In this document: piece by piece, positions 17,107 to 26,350 of the stretch
Layout of the letters: every line of letters starts with the position of its first letter
Position numbering within the stretch: position 1 is the stretch's first letter
Assembly (NCBI GenBank): GCA_026416195.1
Contig: JAOAFQ010000052.1
Coordinates: forward strand, 1 to 51,424
Source: Candidatus Aminicenantota bacterium
Lineage (GTDB): Bacteria; Acidobacteriota; Aminicenantia; Aminicenantales; CALLJL01
Length of the DNA: 51,424 nucleotides
Direction: 5' to 3'
The notes under the pieces: generated by a model
The model's input: the letters and a program-made list of their open reading frames with translations, nothing else
What the model was told of the DNA's origin: nothing
Databases searched by the model: none
Program-made: the position numbers and the translations under genes

Positions 17107-17135
17107 TTTATAGCAAAAGCCAAAGGCAATGGCAA
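17107..17135 (-). promoter_or_regulatory. Promoter of the symporter-DUF374 operon (leaderless)
   Basis: Minus strand TTGCCA (17130-17135), 17-bp spacer, TATAAA (17107-17112), then seven bases to the ATG at 17099. Confidence 0.6.
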
Positions 17136-17162
17136 CTTCTGGCTTCCAAATTTAAATAAAGC

Positions 17163-17168
17163 TATAAT
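17163..17168 (+). promoter_or_regulatory. -10 box of lolA (leaderless)
   Basis: A perfect TATAAT ends seven bases before the lolA ATG at 17176, which has no Shine-Dalgarno. I see no convincing -35 box at 17-18 bp. Confidence 0.5.
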
Positions 17169-17175
17169 TTGAAAG

Positions 17176-17826
17176 ATGGTTATTCATTTTCTTCTCATTG
17201 GAACATTAGGAATGATAACAATTTCCTCGGAGTCAGCCGTTCTAGCCAATTTAGAAAAAAGACTTCAGGCAATTCAAACCCTCGAAGCTAATTTTATCCA
17301 AATCTATCGATCAGCCTCGACCGAGCGAGGTTACGAAGAAAAAGGTCATCTATACTTAAAACGACCGGACCAAATGCGTTGGGATTATCTTGAACCCGAA
17401 AAGAAAACCTTTCTTTTTAAAGGAAACACTCTCCACTCTTACTTCTACGAAGATAAACAAGTGATTCGTCAAGCGCTGGCTGAAGAGACAATTAAAGAAA
17501 GTATCTTAGGTCTCCTCACCGGAAAAATTAAAATCCAAGACCTTTACTCAGCTAAAATTATCTCTTCTGACATTAAAGGACAAGGAATTATTTTAGAGCT
17601 AACTCCGTGCCAGGAACAGGAAATAATCTGTCTTCACCTTGAAGTTGATCCCCGAAAATGGCTCATTCGTCGGCTGATCTTTTTTGAATCTACTGGTAGC
17701 CGCCAAGAATTCTTCTTTTCCCATTATAAGCTTAACCCCCAATTTCCCCTTAAAATCTTTGAAATTCCGATTCCTCCTGATTGGGAAATCATCGATTCCC
17801 AATCCCTTCATAAAATTAGATTTTGA
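17176..17826 (+). CDS. lolA: Outer-membrane lipoprotein carrier protein LolA
   Basis: A 216-residue periplasmic chaperone that ferries lipoproteins from the LolCDE complex to the outer membrane. The N-terminus is a short signal peptide (about residues 1-20). The LolA fold is recognised by LEKRLQAIQTLEANFIQIY, then GHLYLKRPDQMRWDYLEPEKKTFLFKGNTLHSYF, and the later VDPRKWLIRRLIFFESTGSRQ. It implies that the host has an outer membrane and sorted lipoproteins. A TATAAT just before the start suggests leaderless expression. Convergent with frr and divergent from the symporter. Confidence 0.85.
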   Translation: MVIHFLLIGTLGMITISSESAVLANLEKRLQAIQTLEANFIQIYRSASTERGYEEKGHLYLKRPDQMRWDYLEPEKKTFLFKGNTLHSYFYEDKQVIRQALAEETIKESILGLLTGKIKIQDLYSAKIISSDIKGQGIILELTPCQEQEIICLHLEVDPRKWLIRRLIFFESTGSRQEFFFSHYKLNPQFPLKIFEIPIPPDWEIIDSQSLHKIRF

Positions 17827-17878
17827 AATTAAATTCCATGGAATATGAATTGACTCTTAGTTTAAAAATTTCTTCCAA

Positions 17879-18436
17879 CTAGCTTTCAAGAATTTCCCTT
17901 TCCTTGGCTTTGGCCATTTCTTCTAATTTCTCAATATATTCATCAAGAATTTCCTGAAGTTTTTCGAGACCATCAAATTTTTCATCTTCAGTAATCATCT
18001 TTTCTTTTTCCATCTCCTCAATTTCTTCTTTGCTTTCCCGACGCAAATTCCGCAAAACCGTCTTTTCTTCTTCTAACATCTTTTTAACTTTCTTAGCTAT
18101 TTCCCGTCTTCTTTCTTCATCCAGAGGTGGAATGGGGACTCTTAGGATTCGGCCATCGTTAATTGGATTCAGACCAAGATCAGAGGAGCGAATGGCTTTC
18201 TCAATTACTTCCAACATATTGGGGTCCCAAGGATGGATAGTAACCATTGTCGGATCGGGAATCGAGAGAGTGGCCACTTGATTGAGAGGCAGAAGCTGAC
18301 CGTAATAGCTAACTTTAATATCTTCAAAAAGATGGATGTTGGCCCGACCAGTTCTTAGCTTGGCCAGCTCCTTCCGAAAATGATCTATCGATAGCTTCAT
18401 TTTCCTTTCGAATTCTTTCAAGACTTCTTTCACCAT
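17879..18436 (-). CDS. frr: Ribosome recycling factor
   Basis: A 185-residue protein, exactly the family length. It releases mRNA and splits spent ribosomes with EF-G after termination. Visible conserved blocks are FRKELAKLRTGRANIHLFEDIKVSYYG, LNQVATLSIPDPTMVTIHPWD, IEKAIRSSDLGLNPINDG and RILRVPIPPLDEERRREI, ending in the long C-terminal helices. It is the last gene of rplM-rpsI-rpsB-tsf-pyrH-frr, 42 bases after pyrH. Confidence 0.97.
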   Translation of the reverse strand: MVKEVLKEFERKMKLSIDHFRKELAKLRTGRANIHLFEDIKVSYYGQLLPLNQVATLSIPDPTMVTIHPWDPNMLEVIEKAIRSSDLGLNPINDGRILRVPIPPLDEERRREIAKKVKKMLEEEKTVLRNLRRESKEEIEEMEKEKMITEDEKFDGLEKLQEILDEYIEKLEEMAKAKEREILES

Positions 18437-18478
18437 AGCTTATTTTACCTCGATTAAATTTAAAAAATTTAAAAAAGA

Positions 18479-19216
18479 CTAAGATTCGATGATTAAAGTA
18501 CCTATTTTTTCGCCAAGAACAGCTCTCAAGATATTTCCTTCGACATTGACGTTAAAAACGACAATAGGCAACTTGAATTCTCGACATAAAGAAATGGCGG
18601 TCGCATCCATGACTTTTAACTGCATAGCAAGAACTTCTTCATAACTAATTTGTTCATAAAACCTCGCCATAGAATCAACCAGAGGATCAGCTGAATAAAC
18701 ACCATCAACCTTCGTCGCTTTTAAGATGACCTCCGCTCCAATTTCCAAGGCTCTTAAAGCCGCAGCTGTGTCAGTGGTGAAAAAAGGACTACCCAGCCCG
18801 GCGCTTAGAACAACAACTCGACCCTTCTCTAGATGTCGAATTGCTCTTCGCCGAATAAAGGGTTCAGCCACAGCTCTTATTTCTAATGCTGACAAATGAC
18901 GACAAGCTATCCCTTCTTTCTCTAAGGCCTCTTGAAGAGCTATACCATTAATGATAGTTGCCAAAAGCCCCATCTGATCCGCTGCAGCCCTTGAAAATCC
19001 AGCTTTTTCCCCCTGAAAACCCCGAAAAATGTTACCCCCCCCAATCATAATGGCAACCTGGACTCCAACGTCATGAACCCGGCGAATTTCCCGGGCTAAT
19101 TGATTTATCCTCTCAAATTCTAAACCAAAAGTTTGGGAACCAAGTAAAGATTCGCCCGAAAGCTTGAGCAAAATTCTTTTATATAAAGGCCTATCTGGCC
19201 CCATGGTTCCGATCAA
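18479..19216 (-). CDS. pyrH: UMP kinase (uridylate kinase)
   Basis: A 245-residue amino-acid-kinase-fold enzyme that phosphorylates UMP to UDP. Signatures are [65 protein letters not shown] and VDGVYSADP. The TTG at 19216 overlaps the tsf stop as TTGA, giving coupled translation; the ATG at 19204 (residue 5) is an equally reasonable start and would shorten the tail before YKRILLK. Placed between tsf and frr, as in many bacteria. Confidence 0.96.
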   Translation of the reverse strand: MIGTMGPDRPLYKRILLKLSGESLLGSQTFGLEFERINQLAREIRRVHDVGVQVAIMIGGGNIFRGFQGEKAGFSRAAADQMGLLATIINGIALQEALEKEGIACRHLSALEIRAVAEPFIRRRAIRHLEKGRVVVLSAGLGSPFFTTDTAAALRALEIGAEVILKATKVDGVYSADPLVDSMARFYEQISYEEVLAMQLKVMDATAISLCREFKLPIVVFNVNVEGNILRAVLGEKIGTLIIES

Positions 19217-19809
19217 GCTTTGCCAAGTTCGAAACGGGCAAAGCGACGAACGCGAATATTTTCCCCGAATTTAGCGATGTGAGTAGCAATGAATTCTCGA
19301 ACTTTTATTTTGTCATCCCGAATAAAGGGTTGCTCCAGCAAACAAACTTCTTCATAAAATTTATTGAGTTTGCCTTGAACAATTTTTTCAATTATCTCAG
19401 CTGGCTTTTTAGTCTCTTTAAGCTGTTCTTGAATGATTTCTTTTTCTTTCTCAATGATCTCTGCTGGAACATCTTCAGGGGCGATATACTTAGGATTAGC
19501 GGCCGCGATTTGCATGGCAATATTTTTTGCCAATTCTCTAAATTCTTCATTCCGAGCGACAAAATCAGTTTCACAATTAACTTCAACTAGCACTCCAATT
19601 TTTCCATCAAGATGAATATAGGCATAAACTAGACCCTCACCTGTTTCCCGATCCATTTTTTCTTTTGCCCTAGCAAAGCCCTTTTTTCTTAAAATCTCAA
19701 TCGCCTTTTCTATATCTCCTCCACTTTCTTCAAGGGCTTTTTTGCATTCCATTATACTAATGCCGGTTCTTTCCCTTAACTCTTTAAGTAATTCGGCTGA
19801 TAATTCCAT
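19213..19809 (-). CDS. tsf: Elongation factor Ts (short form)
   Basis: A 198-residue guanine nucleotide exchange factor for EF-Tu. The UBA-like N-terminus [38 protein letters not shown] and the core motif [16 protein letters not shown], which contacts EF-Tu, are intact. It is much shorter than the roughly 280-residue E. coli protein because it has a single core subdomain, as in Thermus and several deep phyla. GAGGGA lies before the ATG. Second-from-rpsB position is the standard arrangement. Confidence 0.97.
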   Translation of the reverse strand: MELSAELLKELRERTGISIMECKKALEESGGDIEKAIEILRKKGFARAKEKMDRETGEGLVYAYIHLDGKIGVLVEVNCETDFVARNEEFRELAKNIAMQIAAANPKYIAPEDVPAEIIEKEKEIIQEQLKETKKPAEIIEKIVQGKLNKFYEEVCLLEQPFIRDDKIKVREFIATHIAKFGENIRVRRFARFELGKA

Positions 19810-19830
19810 TGTTCTTCCCTCTTTTTTAGC

Positions 19831-20610
19831 TTAAGTTGAACTCTTGGCAGTTTCAGTCTCTCGGGCCAAACTTGAAACTTCGGCCGATTCAGGCAAAATC
19901 GCCTCTTTCTGGATTTCCTTTTCCAGACGGCTCTTTTTGCCTTCAATAATAGCCTCCGCTACTTTAGAGGCAAAAAGTTCAATTGCCCTCACGGCATCAT
20001 CGTTGCCAGGGATCGGATAATCAATTCCTTCCGGATCACCATTAGTATCAACGATGGCCACAATGGGAATCTTTAATTTTTTGGCTTCAGAAATGGCGAT
20101 CGTTTCTTTTGAAGCATCTATGACAAAGAGAGCACCTGGAAGTTCAGTTAAATTTTTAAGGCCACCAACGTTTTTTTGAAGTTTCCGATAAACCTTTTCA
20201 AGTCGAGACTGTTCTTTCTTAGAGAGAAGTTCCCACCGGCCATCTTCTCTCATTTCCTCTAGTTCAATCAGCCGATCAATTCCACTTCGGACAACCTGAA
20301 AATTTGTTAGCAGTCCACCTAGCCACCTTTGGTTGACATAAGGACATTCACATTTGACGGCCCACTCTTTAACTATTTCTTGAGCCTGTTTCTTGGTGCC
20401 CACAAAGATAACCATCTTCCCTTCTTCAGCTATGCCTTTTAAGAATTGGAGAGCTTCTTTGAAAATCTTGATTGTTTTCTGCAAATCAATAATATAAATG
20501 CCATTGCGTTGTCCAAAGATGTATTCCTTCATCTTTGGATTCCATCGCCTTGTCTGATGGCCAAAATGAACCCCTGCTTCGAGCAATTCCTTCATGGTTA
20601 CCGAGACCAA
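19831..20610 (-). CDS. rpsB: 30S ribosomal protein S2
   Basis: A 259-residue S2 with the expected [33 protein letters not shown]-type start, [25 protein letters not shown] and [23 protein letters not shown]. Start is the TTG at 20610: GGGAGG stands seven bases upstream, whereas the ATG at 20595 would be too far away. The C-terminal tail beyond residue 230 is charged and not conserved. Fourth-from-last gene of the ribosomal operon. Confidence 0.97.
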   Translation of the reverse strand: MVSVTMKELLEAGVHFGHQTRRWNPKMKEYIFGQRNGIYIIDLQKTIKIFKEALQFLKGIAEEGKMVIFVGTKKQAQEIVKEWAVKCECPYVNQRWLGGLLTNFQVVRSGIDRLIELEEMREDGRWELLSKKEQSRLEKVYRKLQKNVGGLKNLTELPGALFVIDASKETIAISEAKKLKIPIVAIVDTNGDPEGIDYPIPGNDDAVRAIELFASKVAEAIIEGKKSRLEKEIQKEAILPESAEVSSLARETETAKSST

Positions 20611-20624
20611 GATTCTACCTCCCT

Positions 20625-21029
20625 TTATCTCTTATGATATTGAGGGGCTTTTCGAGCGCCGCGTAGACCATATTTCTTTCTCTCTTTTATTCTAGCATCT
20701 CTCGTCAGTAAACCAGCCGACTTAAGCACAGGCCTTAATTCTTTATTAAATTCGACTAAAGCTCGGGAAATACCCAATTGAATAGCTTCGGCTTGTCCTC
20801 TTATTCCGCCACCTCCAACTCTAATAAACAGATCAAACTTTCCCTCAGTATCAGTTAGAAGCATTGGTTTACGAATAAGATGTCGTAGGGATTCCAATCG
20901 GAAATATTCATTAAAGGGCCGGGGCTTCCGATTAACATAGAGGGTAATTTCTCCTTTTCCTGAACGCAAATAGACCCTAGCCACTGAAGTTTTCCTTTTT
21001 CCTGTGCCATAATACTGAATTAAACTCAA
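20625..21029 (-). CDS. rpsI: 30S ribosomal protein S9
   Basis: A 134-residue S9. Recognised by [21 protein letters not shown] near the start, [19 protein letters not shown], and the basic tail ending RKAPQYHKR, with the terminal Lys-Arg that reaches the P-site tRNA. Start is TTG with GGAGG five bases upstream, overlapping the rplM stop by 4 bases. Confidence 0.97.
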   Translation of the reverse strand: MSLIQYYGTGKRKTSVARVYLRSGKGEITLYVNRKPRPFNEYFRLESLRHLIRKPMLLTDTEGKFDLFIRVGGGGIRGQAEAIQLGISRALVEFNKELRPVLKSAGLLTRDARIKERKKYGLRGARKAPQYHKR

Positions 21030-21472
21030 TTTTTCCTCCCGACAATAAGATAAGGCTGCGGTTGTTGAGCTTCATGAGGATGATTCGGTCCGCGATAAAT
21101 TTTAAGCTTTTTTATAAGCTTGCGACCCAGCCTATTTTTGGGAATCATCCCCCAGACTGCGTGACGAATAACTTCTTCTGGTTTCTTAGCTAACATTTCC
21201 CTTAGGGTTCTAGCTTTTAAGCCGCCCGGATAGCCAGAATGGGAAAAATAAATCTTTTCATCAAGTTTACGGCCAGTGACTTTAATTTTTTCCGCATTGA
21301 TAACGATGACAAAATCACCTGTATCCATAAAAGGAGTAAATTCGGGCTTATCTTTTCCCCGAAGCAAGCGAGCAATAGTGGTAGCCAGTCGTCCTAAGAT
21401 TTGTCCATCGGCATCAATCAGCCACCAGCGTCGGTGAATTTCACTAGCTTTCGGCGTATAAGTTTTTTCCAT
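21026..21472 (-). CDS. rplM: 50S ribosomal protein L13
   Basis: A 148-residue L13, normal length. Signatures are [61 protein letters not shown] and [22 protein letters not shown]. First gene of the operon; the leader of about 40 nt contains a perfect 17-bp inverted repeat, and a consensus-spaced promoter lies at 21521-21549. L13 is coupled to S9 by a 4-base overlap. Confidence 0.97.
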   Translation of the reverse strand: MEKTYTPKASEIHRRWWLIDADGQILGRLATTIARLLRGKDKPEFTPFMDTGDFVIVINAEKIKVTGRKLDEKIYFSHSGYPGGLKARTLREMLAKKPEEVIRHAVWGMIPKNRLGRKLIKKLKIYRGPNHPHEAQQPQPYLIVGRKN

Positions 21473-21491
21473 TGACCTTTAACCTCAGATT

Positions 21492-21508
21492 CAAGCTTAT
21501 TAAGCTTG
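21492..21508. repeat. Inverted repeat in the rplM leader
   Basis: CAAGCTTATTAAGCTTG is a perfect 8-bp inverted repeat around one base, about 20-36 bases before the L13 start and inside the predicted leader RNA. It could be a regulatory hairpin for the ribosomal operon; it lacks a T-run, so it is not an intrinsic terminator. Confidence 0.45.
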
Positions 21509-21520
21509 GCGTGAGGCATA

Positions 21521-21549
21521 AAGATACTAAATATTGTCCTCTTTGTCAA
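21521..21549 (-). promoter_or_regulatory. Promoter of the rplM-rpsI-rpsB-tsf-pyrH-frr operon
   Basis: Minus strand TTGACA (21544-21549), 17-bp spacer, TATCTT (21521-21526), about 50 bases before the rplM start. Confidence 0.6.
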
Positions 21550-21618
21550 ATAAAAGACCTCGCTCTCCCTCGGCTCATTTCTTCTTGATTAGCTAGCAGT
21601 TTTTATTAACCGAAAACA

Positions 21619-22293
21619 CTAACGCCAGTGATAATAATAGCGTCTTCTTTTTGGCTGAATTTTAACCAAGAAAAGGCCCGCCAGAAATCCTCCAATATGG
21701 GCATACCAGGCCACACCACCTCCAATTCCTACATTAAGAATTTGCATTAAAAACCAAAAACCAAGAAAAAAGCCAGCTGGGATAGCTACGATGCGGATAA
21801 AAAAGAAAAGAAACATTAAAGTGAGCACTCTAGCTCCAGGATAAAGAATAAAATAAGCCCCCAAAACTCCAGCGATGGCGCCACTTGCGCCCACCATAGG
21901 AATCTTAGACATGGGGTTAGTTATAATATGACTTAAACTGGCGGCCAACCCACAGATAAGATAAAAAAGAATAAATCTTAATGAGCCTAAGTAATCTTCC
22001 ACGTTATTGCCAAATATCCAAAGATAAAGCATATTGCCGAGTAAGTGAAATAAACTCCCATGGACAAACATAGCCGTTATCAGCGTCAACCAAGGAGGAA
22101 TTCTAACTAAGGGATCGAGAGAACGAAAATGAGTTATTTCATAAGGAATGGTGCCTAAACGGAGAATATGAGCTTCAAGGCCAGCGGGAGAAAATATTTG
22201 CCAAAGAAAAATTGCTGTGTTCAGGGCAATGATTAAGATTGTCACCAAAGGAAACTGTCTGGTCGGATTTTCGTCCCTCAGGGGAATAAACAT
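21619..22293 (-). CDS. Rhomboid family intramembrane serine protease
   Basis: A 224-residue membrane protein with six or seven hydrophobic segments. The catalytic serine is in VGASGAIAGVLGAYF (GxSG) and the catalytic histidine in YAHIGGFLAGL. The oxyanion-region motif HLLGNMLYLWIFG is also present. The start FIPLRDENPTRQFPLVTILI is typical of the short bacterial rhomboids. It cleaves membrane-spanning substrates within the bilayer; substrates unknown. It lies 31 bases after the TPR lipoprotein gene on the same strand. No Shine-Dalgarno is visible. Confidence 0.93.
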   Translation of the reverse strand: MFIPLRDENPTRQFPLVTILIIALNTAIFLWQIFSPAGLEAHILRLGTIPYEITHFRSLDPLVRIPPWLTLITAMFVHGSLFHLLGNMLYLWIFGNNVEDYLGSLRFILFYLICGLAASLSHIITNPMSKIPMVGASGAIAGVLGAYFILYPGARVLTLMFLFFFIRIVAIPAGFFLGFWFLMQILNVGIGGGVAWYAHIGGFLAGLFLVKIQPKRRRYYYHWR

Positions 22294-22324
22294 AAATTTT
22301 TGAAGGAGGAATTATCTTTCTAAA

Positions 22325-23332
22325 TTACTTTATTTTTTTAAGCTCTTCTTCCAGCTTCTTTCTTTCGGCCTGTCTCTTCCGCAATTCTTGGAATCTCTCA
22401 ATGTAACGATCAGCCTCAGCGTTATAGCGGCTTTCCTTTTCAGGCTCAAGCTTAGCCAAAACGCTCTTATAAAGAACGCTTAACCAGCTGTAAGGCTCAG
22501 GATAATTAGGATCAAGCTCAACGGCCTTCTGAAGAGCTTTCAAACTATCTTGAGCGTAACTCAGCCTTTCTTCTTGAGGCAAATTAGCCAAACGGTAGGC
22601 TTTGGCCCAGCGATTTACACCTTTAGCCAGCCAGGCCTCAGCATTATTCGGATCAAGAGAAATCCTTCTTTCCCAATATTCATTAGCTTTATCAAATTCA
22701 GGAATTGGCTGAATATTCTCATAATAATTGGCCAAATAGGCATAACCCTGAGGATTTTCAGGGTCAGCCTCGATTCGCCGCAAATACATTTGCTCAGCCT
22801 TGGTTTTTAATTCCTCCTTTTCAGCGGCATAGCGCTTATAAAATTCAGCGACAACATAATAGTTGTTCATGTTACCTGGCTCTAGCTCAAGAATCTTTAG
22901 ATAAAGCTTTTCAGCCTCTTCAAATCTTTTTAGCTTATCGTACATATCACCTAAAGAGTAAATAATTTCTTTGTTGTCAGAATCGGCCTCATAGGCTTTA
23001 TTAAGATATTCAAGAGCTTTTTCCGCCATTTCTAAGTTATCCGCTCGATCATCACCAGGACGAAAGCGATTTTTGTAGCTTTCGCCAAGGAAACGATAGA
23101 CATTGACTAAATTTGGATGACGATCTTTAGCGGCTTCATAAAATTTCTTGGCTAGCTCATACTCAGTAATGGCGTCTCGAAATTTTCCGTCAGTGAATAA
23201 AGCGTTAGCTCGGTTGAAATGGTAATTGCCTTTAATATAATTAACATTAAGCTTCTGACAACTGACGGAAAAAAGGACAACGAGTTGAATCAGCCAGATA
23301 ACGACCATCAATCGGCCTCTTTGGTTAACCAT
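22325..23332 (-). CDS. TPR-repeat lipoprotein
   Basis: A 335-residue protein. Start at 23332 is chosen for AAGGAGG six bases upstream; the longer reading from 23362 has none. It begins with a lipoprotein signal (basic NQRGR, hydrophobic stretch, lipobox FSVSC at about residue 25). Tetratricopeptide repeats follow: GNYHFNRANALFTDGKFRDA, YLNKAYEADSDNKEIIYSLG, LYLKILELEPGNMNNYYVVA, and DPNNAEAWLAKGVNRWAKAY. The C-terminal 40 residues are a charged helix. Likely an outer- or inner-membrane-anchored scaffold; partners unknown. Has its own promoter at 23377-23406. Confidence 0.87.
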   Translation of the reverse strand: MVNQRGRLMVVIWLIQLVVLFSVSCQKLNVNYIKGNYHFNRANALFTDGKFRDAITEYELAKKFYEAAKDRHPNLVNVYRFLGESYKNRFRPGDDRADNLEMAEKALEYLNKAYEADSDNKEIIYSLGDMYDKLKRFEEAEKLYLKILELEPGNMNNYYVVAEFYKRYAAEKEELKTKAEQMYLRRIEADPENPQGYAYLANYYENIQPIPEFDKANEYWERRISLDPNNAEAWLAKGVNRWAKAYRLANLPQEERLSYAQDSLKALQKAVELDPNYPEPYSWLSVLYKSVLAKLEPEKESRYNAEADRYIERFQELRKRQAERKKLEEELKKIK

Positions 23333-23376
23333 TATGACCTCCTTATTCCTTATAGGCTGCATAAGGCTGAAATTAA

Positions 23377-23406
23377 TTTATAATCTACTCTTAGGGTAAA
23401 AGTCAA
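23377..23406 (-). promoter_or_regulatory. Promoter of the TPR lipoprotein-rhomboid pair
   Basis: Minus strand TTGACT (23401-23406), 18-bp spacer, TATAAA (23377-23382), about 45 bases before the start at 23332. Confidence 0.6.
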
Positions 23407-23486
23407 GAAAATCAGCCGCTCGGAACCCTAAGCTTACCAAATTCGTTAGAATAAAAAGGAAAGGAGACTACAAGGAGAAACCAGTT

Positions 23487-24416
23487 ATGAAGAGAATAAA
23501 GATTATTGGCCAAGTGATCAGCCTCTTGATTTTAGTTTTTCCCTCTTCAGCTCACCCCCAAGCCTCGACTTCAGAAGTCTGGGAAAAAACCCTTTCTGTT
23601 GATCCATCTAGACCGACTTTTTTTTCCTTTCGAGATGTTAATGGTGACTTGGTCGTCATTACTCATGAAGAGCCTACGCTAAAAATAAAAGTCAAAAAAG
23701 AAGCGTCAACCACTGACCAGCGCTTAACCAGCCGTTTGCTTTCCGAGACTAAAATTCAAATAAATCAAAGAGATAACCAGATTGACCTGGAAATAATTTA
23801 CCCTCGCTTGCGGAGTTTCTTCCTTCCCCTTCGAGATTATCGTCGAGTTAAAGTTTCAACTGTAGTTAGTCTTCCTCAGGGAACTAATCTTAAAGCCAAT
23901 CTTGGGGATGGTCGAGCTAGCCTAAAAGGTAAATTACGGGAGGTTAATGTAACGACGGTTGATGGATCGATTTGGCTTGAAGCCGTTGAGGGTCTGTTTA
24001 ATTTAAAAACAGTCGACGGCCGAATAACCATTCAAAAGGGAAAAGGTCAAGCTGAAATAGTTTCGGTTGATGGTGATATTATTATTGAAGGAGAAATTGA
24101 GCCTATAAATATAAAGACGACTGACGGCGATATCCGAATTAACCTCCTCCCTGGAGTAAAAATTACCCGTCCTTGGAACCTCAAAACGATTGATGGTGAC
24201 ATTGAGATAAGCTTGACCCCTGACTTATCAGCTGATCTTTCCTTAGAAACTGTTGGTGGCTCAATTCGCTGTGATCTAAAACTAACTCTCTCTGAAATTA
24301 GAGGGGAAAAAAATATTTTAGGGCGCCTCAATCAAGGTGGGCCCTTGATTTCCCTGCAGAGCATTGACGGCCACCTCTGGATTAAACAGAAATTGATGGA
24401 AAATACCCAACTATGA
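23487..24416 (+). CDS. Exported DUF4097 beta-strand repeat protein
   Basis: A 309-residue protein with a signal peptide (about residues 1-25) and a right-handed beta-helix-like repeat domain. The rungs repeat the pattern VDGxI: TTVDGSIWLEA, KTVDGRITIQKG, VSVDGDIIIEGE, KTTDGDIRINLL, KTIDGDIEISLT, ETVGGSIRCDL and QSIDGHLWIKQ. This is the DUF4097/adhesin-like family found in many bacteria, of unknown function, often near stress regulators. AAGGAG precedes the ATG. Its stop codon abuts the stop codon of der on the other strand with no gap. Confidence 0.88.
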   Translation: MKRIKIIGQVISLLILVFPSSAHPQASTSEVWEKTLSVDPSRPTFFSFRDVNGDLVVITHEEPTLKIKVKKEASTTDQRLTSRLLSETKIQINQRDNQIDLEIIYPRLRSFFLPLRDYRRVKVSTVVSLPQGTNLKANLGDGRASLKGKLREVNVTTVDGSIWLEAVEGLFNLKTVDGRITIQKGKGQAEIVSVDGDIIIEGEIEPINIKTTDGDIRINLLPGVKITRPWNLKTIDGDIEISLTPDLSADLSLETVGGSIRCDLKLTLSEIRGEKNILGRLNQGGPLISLQSIDGHLWIKQKLMENTQL

Positions 24417-25733
24417 TTAACCTTCTCGGACTTTTAAACGAAGGGGTGTTCCCCATAAATTAAATTCCTTTCGCAATTGGGAAAGAAAAAATTTTTCATA
24501 GGCGGGCAAGAGTTTATCTCGTTTGTTGACAAAAAGAATAAAGGTTGGCGGCTTAATTCCTATTTGAGTTATGTATTTAATTCTTACCCCCCCCCGACTT
24601 TGCCAAAGAGGAGGGTGGCTAAGTTTTAATTTTTCTAAAAATTCATTAAGGCTATGGGTATCAATTTGACGGCGAGCCTGTTGATCAACTTTTAATGCTT
24701 CATCAAGCAAATTAACCACGCCCTTACCTGTTTTTGCTGAAACAAAAATTACAGGAGCGTAAGAAACAAAATCCATTCTCTGAGTAATCGCTTCTTTAGA
24801 CAGACGAGCCACTTCATCCCTTTTCTCATTCGGGATTAAATCCCATTTATTCAAAGCAATAATCAAAGGTTTACCTGATTCTGAAGCCAGGCTGGCTATG
24901 GCCATATCTTGTCGAGTGGGAAACTCCATAATATCCATGACCAAACAAAGAACATCAGCCTGCCTTATTCTTTTTCGAGTAACGATAACAGAGGCCTTTT
25001 CTCTTTCATCTTTTACCCGACTTATCTGGCGAAGACCAGCTGTATCAATCAAAGAGAAAAAGCGACCAGAACGAATAACAAAAGATTCAACGAGATCCCT
25101 TGTGGTTCCAGGAATTTCACTAACAATTAACCTTTCTTCGCCACACAATCGATTAATTAGCGAGGATTTACCTACATTTACCCGGCCAATTATAGCCAGA
25201 CGAAGTGGTTCGCTTATCTCTTCTTGCGGAACTGCCGGCAATCGAGCCGAAATGGCTTCTTCAAGCAACTCTAAATTTCGTCGGTGTTCAGCGGAAACCA
25301 GGAAGATTTCGTCTCCGTAAAGACGAAAATAGTGACCCACTTTGGTTTCCATTTCGGCCGTATCAATTTTATTAACAACTATAAATAAAGGTTTGCCCAG
25401 CTTTTTTAGGTTTTGATAGAGATCTTCTTCGGCTGGCAAAAGATCTCGACGACCATCTAGAACTAAAATAAGGAGGTTGGCTTGAAGAGCCGCCTGCCAG
25501 GCTTTTTCTTTTATTTTCTCAGCCAGAGGTTCTCTTTCCGTATCGCTAAAACCACCGGTATCAATTAAAAAAAGTTTTTTGCCTTGAAGCGACCAAAGAG
25601 CAGACACACAATCGCGAGTCATCCCAGGAAGGTTATGGACAAGGGCAATTCTTTTCCGCAACAATTGATTAAAAAGAGTAGATTTACCGACGTTGGGAAA
25701 TCCCAAGATGACTACCTTTGGCAATTTAATCAT
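24417..25733 (-). CDS. der: Ribosome biogenesis GTPase Der (EngA)
   Basis: A 438-residue tandem GTPase, the family's normal size. First G domain: GFPNVGKSTLFNQ (P-loop), DTGG, and NKID. Second: GRVNVGKSSLINR, DTAGLRQ and NKWD. A KH-like C-terminal domain follows (SHPPLWQSRGGVRIKYITQ). It assists 50S subunit assembly. Last gene of amiC-gerMN-der, 29 bases after the GerMN gene. Confidence 0.96.
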   Translation of the reverse strand: MIKLPKVVILGFPNVGKSTLFNQLLRKRIALVHNLPGMTRDCVSALWSLQGKKLFLIDTGGFSDTEREPLAEKIKEKAWQAALQANLLILVLDGRRDLLPAEEDLYQNLKKLGKPLFIVVNKIDTAEMETKVGHYFRLYGDEIFLVSAEHRRNLELLEEAISARLPAVPQEEISEPLRLAIIGRVNVGKSSLINRLCGEERLIVSEIPGTTRDLVESFVIRSGRFFSLIDTAGLRQISRVKDEREKASVIVTRKRIRQADVLCLVMDIMEFPTRQDMAIASLASESGKPLIIALNKWDLIPNEKRDEVARLSKEAITQRMDFVSYAPVIFVSAKTGKGVVNLLDEALKVDQQARRQIDTHSLNEFLEKLKLSHPPLWQSRGGVRIKYITQIGIKPPTFILFVNKRDKLLPAYEKFFLSQLRKEFNLWGTPLRLKVREG

Positions 25734-25762
25734 TTTTCTTAAAAGAAAAGAAAATTTAACCT

Positions 25763-26350
25763 TCAGCGGGCAATGATTGAAGGCAAAGCCACAAAGGGCC
25801 GATTAAGATTGATATGCCCACTCAAAGTTTCCCTTTCACTTCCCTCAATCAGAAAAAAAACCTGTTTAATCGCTGGAATATTGCTAATTAAAGAATTCAC
25901 GACTGCATAAATCGTCGTTAGTTCTGCGGCCGAGCCAGAAGGATGCTTCTCCATTATTTCTCGAGAAAAATCAACATAAGCGGTTCCATCATTGGTAATA
26001 AAAACCTGCCTAATCCGAGCCTGAGGAGGCAAAGGCGAAAGATAACCCTTTTTTGAACCAGCAATTAATTCCTGGATTATTTCCTCGGCTTCCTTTTCAG
26101 GTGTCCCAACTCTTATTTCTCTTGATTCCGGATGAAGCCAATCATCGTTTTCGGAAGGAAAATAGAGAGTAACCTGCCTTGTCATAACTTCAGTTTTCTC
26201 AAATTCGGCCTCCAGTCTTTCCGGCTTCTCCGCTGCCTTTACTTTTTCTTTTGGTCCTGAAAAGAAAAAGTAAAGGGCTAAGAGTGAAGCTATTATTAAC
26301 AAAAGGATAAACAGAAAAAATTTGATTGATTTTTGGCGACGCCTCTTCAT
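25763..26350 (-). CDS. GerMN domain-containing membrane protein
   Basis: A 195-residue protein. A basic start (KRRRQK) and one transmembrane helix (about residues 10-30) anchor it. The rest is a single GerMN domain, with VTLYFPSENDDWLHPESREI, EEIIQELIAGSKKGYLSPLP, and the signature VFITNDGTAYVDFSREIMEKHPSGSAAELTTIYAVVNSL. The domain is known from spore germination and from envelope proteins of non-spore formers. The start overlaps the amidase stop (ATGA), which suggests a joint role in cell-wall hydrolysis or its control; inferred from context. Confidence 0.9.
   Translation of the reverse strand: MKRRRQKSIKFFLFILLLIIASLLALYFFFSGPKEKVKAAEKPERLEAEFEKTEVMTRQVTLYFPSENDDWLHPESREIRVGTPEKEAEEIIQELIAGSKKGYLSPLPPQARIRQVFITNDGTAYVDFSREIMEKHPSGSAAELTTIYAVVNSLISNIPAIKQVFFLIEGSERETLSGHINLNRPFVALPSIIAR

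Noticed and set aside
17100-17135. TTG start of the symporter at 17135
   Set aside because: It lies within the -35 and spacer of a good promoter whose -10 is seven bases before ATG 17099.
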